From NCBI GenBank assembly GCA_023664865.1, contig JAMPEU010000026.1:1-35333 (forward strand): a stretch of DNA of 35,333 nt, in the 5' to 3' direction. This document shows positions 31,579 through 35,333 of the stretch, one piece after another (the first letter of the stretch is position 1; every line of letters begins with the position of its first letter). The notes under the pieces are model-generated. The model worked only from the letters and a program-made list of their open reading frames with translations. It was not told where the DNA came from and searched no databases. A program made the position numbers and the translations under genes. This DNA is from Butyrivibrio sp. Its GTDB lineage: Bacteria; Bacillota; Clostridia; Lachnospirales; Lachnospiraceae.

Positions 31579-31726
31579 GGCATGAACTCATATGCTTACT
31601 CTTGAGGCCCTTGGAAAACGCCGGTACTTAGTGAAAAAGGCGTGTAAGCGGCTTTTGAACTTAGTACCGCTGCGATTTTCCACGGAGCGAGAGCGTGCCT
31701 CAAGAGTAAGCATATGAGTTCATGTC
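31579..31726. repeat. Nested palindrome, family B copy 3 (between tlyA and nadK)
   Basis: A perfect 28-bp stem starting catgaactcatatgcttact (31581-31608 with 31697-31724), sharing its outer half with the copy at 27442. The inner core ggaaaacgccggtacttag (31613-31631) is identical to the 13872-13890 copy, and the one-sided cggagcgagagcg is also present. It begins one base after the tlyA stop codon. No U-tract. Confidence 0.93.
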
Positions 31727-31782
31727 GGGCAAACAACTGAGAATAATAACAAAGAATCAAATATGGAGTTTAATTATATCTT

Positions 31783-32628
31783 ATGAACAATTTTTTCCTA
31801 ATTACAAACAGGGCGAAAGACCCCGACAGCATATATACCGCCAGGATTACAGAATATCTGAAAGTCAGGGGCGCACAAGTATCCTGCGTGGTATTTGACA
31901 GAATGGCTGAACATACCCAAGTGCCTAAAGAAGCGGAGTGCGCGGTTGTGCTGGGGGGAGACGGTACGCTGCTTAAGGCGGCAAGGGATATGATAGAGTA
32001 TGAGATTCCGCTTATAGGAGTCAATCTCGGTACTCTCGGATATCTGGCGGAAGTAGAGATAGGAAATGTCGAAATGGCGTTGGATATGATTCTTGAAGAT
32101 AAATATACCAGAGAATACAGAATGATGCTGGACGGCAGGGTATGCCGTAAGGAAAAGAGCGAAGTCAACAATTTTGCCCTCAACGATATAGTCATTTCCA
32201 GATGCGGACCACTGCAGATTCTTCAATTTGATATTTATGTAAATGGGAGATTTTTAAATTGGTATAGTGCCGACGGCATCATTGTGGCGACTCCTACGGG
32301 TTCGACGGGCTACAATATGTCTGCGGGCGGACCGATAGCGGAGCCGGGAGCGAGTCTGATTCTGCTTACGCCCATTTGTCCGCATACGCTCAATACCAGA
32401 AGCATTATCCTTTCACAGGAAGACGAGGTCACAATCGTGATTCCTAATGGAAAAGAGAATGCCGTGCAGACCGTTGAAGCAAGCTTTGATGGGACTCACA
32501 AAGTCACGCTGACAACAGGCGACAGGGTTGTGATAAAAAAAGCGTCAAAGACGACGGGAATATTGAAGCTTAATACGGAAAGCTTTCTGGAGATACTGCA
32601 TAAGAAAATGAGCGGTAGTGATAAATAA
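31783..32628 (+). CDS. nadK: NAD+ kinase
   Basis: Phosphorylates NAD+ to NADP+. The 281-aa protein has GGDGTLLKAARDM (GGDGT 58-62), GVNLGTLGYLAEVE, NDIVISR, and the glycine-rich DGIIVATPTGSTGYNMSAGGP segment, then the conserved LTPICPHTLNTRSIILS. These are the NadK family signatures. The ribosome site is weak (TATGGAG about 20 bp upstream). In many Clostridia argR follows nadK; here it is missing. Confidence 0.95.
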   Translation: MNNFFLITNRAKDPDSIYTARITEYLKVRGAQVSCVVFDRMAEHTQVPKEAECAVVLGGDGTLLKAARDMIEYEIPLIGVNLGTLGYLAEVEIGNVEMALDMILEDKYTREYRMMLDGRVCRKEKSEVNNFALNDIVISRCGPLQILQFDIYVNGRFLNWYSADGIIVATPTGSTGYNMSAGGPIAEPGASLILLTPICPHTLNTRSIILSQEDEVTIVIPNGKENAVQTVEASFDGTHKVTLTTGDRVVIKKASKTTGILKLNTESFLEILHKKMSGSDK

Positions 32629-32719
32629 AATCAATAAAAAGAGATAAATTAAAGCGGTAAATAGAATCAATTAGAAATCAATAGATAAAACCGATAGATA
32701 AAAGGGGTTATAAAAATAT
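32629..32719. other. AT-rich repetitive spacer where argR would be expected
   Basis: 91 bp rich in A, with the units aatcaat, gataaa and atagataaaa repeated several times, and no coding potential. The AAAAGGGG at its end serves recN. In the usual Clostridial order an arginine repressor gene lies at this position. Confidence 0.5.
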
Positions 32720-34402
32720 ATGTTAATAAGCTTACATGTGAAAAATCTTGCGCTGATTGACGAAACGGAAGTGTATTTCGGCAGCGGGCTCAACATACTG
32801 ACAGGAGAGACGGGTGCGGGCAAGTCAATCATCATTGGCTCAGTGAATCTTGCGCTTGGCGCGAAAGCCGATAAAGAAATGATTCGCACAGGGGAAGAGT
32901 ATGCCTTAGTGGAGCTTGTATTTCAGGCGGAGAAAGAGGAACAGATGCGCAGGATAAGGCAGATGGAGCTTCCGATAGAAGACGACGGCACGATAATAAT
33001 GCAAAGAAGGATTATGCCCGGCAAGTCAGTCTGCAAGGTCGGTGGCGAGACAGTCAGCGTAAAACAGGTTAAAGAACTGGCGGAAATATTGATTGATATT
33101 CATGGACAGCATGAGCATCAGTCGCTTTTGCGTGCGGATAAACAGATGGAGATTTTGGATAACTATTCAGGTGAAGCGCTGAATCCGCTTAAACAGCAGT
33201 TAAAAGAATGTTATACGCAGTATAAGGACGTGTTAAATCAGCTGTCTGAGAACAATATGGATGAAGAAACCAGAAAACGTGAGATTTCACTTGCCGAATT
33301 TGAGGCAAAGGAGATAGAAGAGGCGGAACTTACGGACGGCGAAGACATTAAGCTTGAACAATCGTACCAGAAACTTGTACATGCGCAGAAAATTAAAGAA
33401 GCAATGACGATGGCGTATCAACTAAGCGGCAATGACGACGGCGGGGCGTCTGATGCAGTCGGCAGAGCTATAAGGGAGATAAGGAGCGTCGCTTCATACG
33501 ACGAAGCTTTAGCAGATTTTGAAAGACAGCTTCTTGATATTGACAGCCTGCTTAATGACTATAACAGGGCGGCGGCTGATTATTTGTCCGATTTGGACTT
33601 TGATGCGGAACAGTTTGACCGTATAGAGAAGAGGCTTGATTTAATCAATCATTTAAAGTCAAAATATGGCAGTTCAATCGCAGAAATCGCCGCATATCAG
33701 GCGAAACTTCAGGAGAAACTGGAAAAGTATCAGGACTATGACGCATACAGGCAGAAGCTGATAAATGAAGAACGTAAGCTGAAAGACGAACTTCTTAAGT
33801 TGTGTGCCAAGATATCCGCAATCCGTAAGAAAAATGCCGCAGAACTGTCTAATTCATTGAAAGAAGCCCTTATTGACTTAAATTTTACCAACGTGGAATT
33901 TGAAATCGACGTACAGCCCATGGAAGACAGAATCGGCGTAGATGGATATGATAAGATAGAATTTATGATATCGACCAATACCGGCGAGGACTTAAGACCG
34001 CTTTCGCAGGTGGCAAGCGGCGGCGAACTCTCAAGAATCATGCTTGCGCTCAAGACTGTATTAGCGGACAAAGACGATATCGACGCGCTTATTTTTGACG
34101 AAATAGATACTGGGATCAGCGGAAAGACCGCATGGAAGGTTTCTGAAAAAATGGGTATTCTTGCCACTAAACACCAGATTATATGTATTACACATCTGCC
34201 ACAGATTGCAGCGATGGCGGACACACATTTCCAGATTGAAAAATCCGTGGAAGAAGAGCGCACTAAGACAAAGATACATAAACTTAATGAGAACGAAAGC
34301 GTGGAAGAGCTTGCCAGAATGCTCGGAGGCGCGGAAATTACGGAAAATGTGTTGAATAATGCCAAAGAAATGAAAGATTTGGCAAGAAAAACAAAACAAT
34401 AA
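32720..34402 (+). CDS. recN: DNA repair protein RecN
   Basis: An SMC-like ATPase that gathers broken DNA ends for recombination, 560 aa. Walker A is LTGETGAGKS (27-36), followed by GSVNLALGAKAD. IHGQHEHQSLL is the RecN-specific Q-loop region; a long central coiled coil follows (about 150-390). The C-terminal half has QVASGGELSRIMLALKTVLA (signature) and LIFDEIDTGISGKTAWKVSE (Walker B), then ITHLPQIAAMADTHFQIEK. ATG 32720 follows AAAAGGGG. A terminator lies just downstream. Confidence 0.96.
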   Translation: MLISLHVKNLALIDETEVYFGSGLNILTGETGAGKSIIIGSVNLALGAKADKEMIRTGEEYALVELVFQAEKEEQMRRIRQMELPIEDDGTIIMQRRIMPGKSVCKVGGETVSVKQVKELAEILIDIHGQHEHQSLLRADKQMEILDNYSGEALNPLKQQLKECYTQYKDVLNQLSENNMDEETRKREISLAEFEAKEIEEAELTDGEDIKLEQSYQKLVHAQKIKEAMTMAYQLSGNDDGGASDAVGRAIREIRSVASYDEALADFERQLLDIDSLLNDYNRAAADYLSDLDFDAEQFDRIEKRLDLINHLKSKYGSSIAEIAAYQAKLQEKLEKYQDYDAYRQKLINEERKLKDELLKLCAKISAIRKKNAAELSNSLKEALIDLNFTNVEFEIDVQPMEDRIGVDGYDKIEFMISTNTGEDLRPLSQVASGGELSRIMLALKTVLADKDDIDALIFDEIDTGISGKTAWKVSEKMGILATKHQIICITHLPQIAAMADTHFQIEKSVEEERTKTKIHKLNENESVEELARMLGGAEITENVLNNAKEMKDLARKTKQ

Positions 34403-34432
34403 ATAATTAAAATTGAAGTTTTCTCACATACT

Positions 34433-34463
34433 AAAAAGGACATACTTATGTATGTTCTTTTTT
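34433..34463 (+). terminator. Rho-independent terminator after recN
   Basis: AAAAAGGACATAC (34433-34445) pairs with GTATGTTCTTTTTT (34450-34463) across TTAT. It is a near-perfect hairpin merging into a U-tract. It separates recN from spoIVB, whose ribosome site follows within about 10 bp. Confidence 0.8.
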
Positions 34464-34489
34464 ATTATGGAAAGGAATGCGGTACAGAT

Positions 34490-35333
34490 ATGACTGATTA
34501 TAAATTGAAAAACTATCGCAGATTTTTATATATACTATTCGTGACCGGATTATTGGCTCTGGCTGCGGCAGTGTACATTAATTATTGGAAAAAGGTGCCG
34601 TCTACGATTATGATTCGTGTCGGAGTCGAGCAGGAACTGGATTTTAAAGTTCCGGCTTCTGGTGAAATATACCAGCAGGAATCGGTAGAAAGCGTATCCT
34701 CGAGCGTAGAGAGCCTGCATGTCAATTTTAATAAGGGAGTGACGCTTAAAGCCAACCGGATAGACAACTATAAAATGAATTTGAAACTGTTCGGAATACT
34801 TCCTTATAAGGATGTGGATATTCAGGTTATTCAGGATAAAACGCTGATACCGTCGGGCATTCCCATAGGCATATATGTAAAGACGCAGGGAGTTTTGGTC
34901 GTAGGCATAGGCGAGTTTAAAAATCCGGCGGGAGAGGTAATTTCACCGGCAAAATATATTCTCCAGCCGGGCGACTATATTCTGGAAGTGAATGGAGAAA
35001 AAATAGAAAATAAGAAACAGTTTGTTTCAATTGTAGAGAAATCGGAAGGAAATGAACTTATACTGACGATTCTTAGAAACGAAGAGACTACGGAGGTAAA
35101 AATCGCGCCGCAGAGCAACCATAACGACGAATGGAAGCTCGGCATCTGGGTAAGGGATAATGCGCAGGGTATCGGCACGCTGACTTATGTAGATTATGAT
35201 GATACATTCGGGGCGCTGGGGCATGGAATTAACGACGTGGATACTTCCACCCTGATGCTGCTTGGCGAAGGAACTTTGTATAAAACCGAAATCATAGGGA
35301 TTACAAGAGGGGAGAACGGCTCGCCCGGAGAGC
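34490..35333 (+). CDS. spoIVB: SpoIVB serine peptidase, N-terminal part (runs off window)
   Basis: The open frame from ATG 34490 has no stop before the window ends (281 codons). It has an N-terminal helix (FLYILFVTGLLALAAAVYI), then a PDZ domain (about 125-215) with GIYVKTQGVLVVGIGEF and YILQPGDYILEVNGEKIENK, then the peptidase domain beginning LGIWVRDNAQGIGTLTYVD. The catalytic histidine is H245 in FGALGHGINDVD. The serine would lie beyond the edge. SpoIVB is made in the forespore and cleaves SpoIVFA to activate SigK. Its place after recN is standard, usually followed by spo0A. AAAGGA lies about 13 bp upstream of the ATG. Confidence 0.94.
   Translation, partial: MTDYKLKNYRRFLYILFVTGLLALAAAVYINYWKKVPSTIMIRVGVEQELDFKVPASGEIYQQESVESVSSSVESLHVNFNKGVTLKANRIDNYKMNLKLFGILPYKDVDIQVIQDKTLIPSGIPIGIYVKTQGVLVVGIGEFKNPAGEVISPAKYILQPGDYILEVNGEKIENKKQFVSIVEKSEGNELILTILRNEETTEVKIAPQSNHNDEWKLGIWVRDNAQGIGTLTYVDYDDTFGALGHGINDVDTSTLMLLGEGTLYKTEIIGITRGENGSPGE

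Noticed and set aside
27421-31726. Repeated palindromes as a CRISPR array
   Set aside because: Copies are kilobases apart, in both orientations, without regular spacers, and no cas gene is present.

Overview
The window looks like a chromosomal segment of a spore-forming Firmicute of class Clostridia, most likely a Lachnospiraceae. The reasons are a complete spoIIIAA-AH operon, a spoIVB start, strong AGGAGG-type ribosome binding sites, and the Clostridial order asp23-nusB-xseA-xseB-ispA-dxs-tlyA-nadK-recN-spoIVB. Species cannot be named from sequence alone.

Layout. 1-4628 is housekeeping: the 3' end of ptsI, then rarA, nrdR, a small membrane protein, a YqeG-type phosphatase, aroE and aroK. 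4629-7094 is an AT-richer accessory islet holding a 5'-truncated PDDEXK_2 (Rpn/transposase-type) gene, two unrecognised membrane-anchored proteins and a DUF5071-like protein. 7098-9766 is a MetNIQ-type ABC importer behind a clear SigA promoter. 9915-15518 (minus strand) holds a LytTR response regulator, a GHKL histidine kinase with almost no sensor region, and two ABC exporter half-transporters. The exporter promoter carries two 9-bp direct repeats that look like a LytTR operator, suggesting the two-component pair controls the exporter. 15732-21051 is the spoIIIA operon behind a candidate SigE promoter. Then come deoB, prfC, a secreted transglutaminase-like protein and the asp23-to-spoIVB block; spoIVB runs off the right edge.

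The most unusual content is a set of eight long nested palindromes of 82-188 bp, at 3030-3113, 8685-8870, 9776-9908, 11828-11913, 13817-14004, 15543-15624, 27421-27596 and 31579-31726. They are modular. Inner cores recur inside different outer stems, and the same outer stem (gtaacagttcag and its complement) surrounds different cores. Within one family, stem bases change together so pairing is kept. Most abut a stop codon and none has the U-tract of an ordinary terminator. One has supplied the last 13 codons of an ABC exporter gene; another extends the open frame upstream of aroE. I do not recognise them as a named family.

Other points of note: spoIIIAG appears to have ACG where its ribosome binding site expects ATG; argR is missing between nadK and recN; MetN lacks the usual C-terminal NIL domain.
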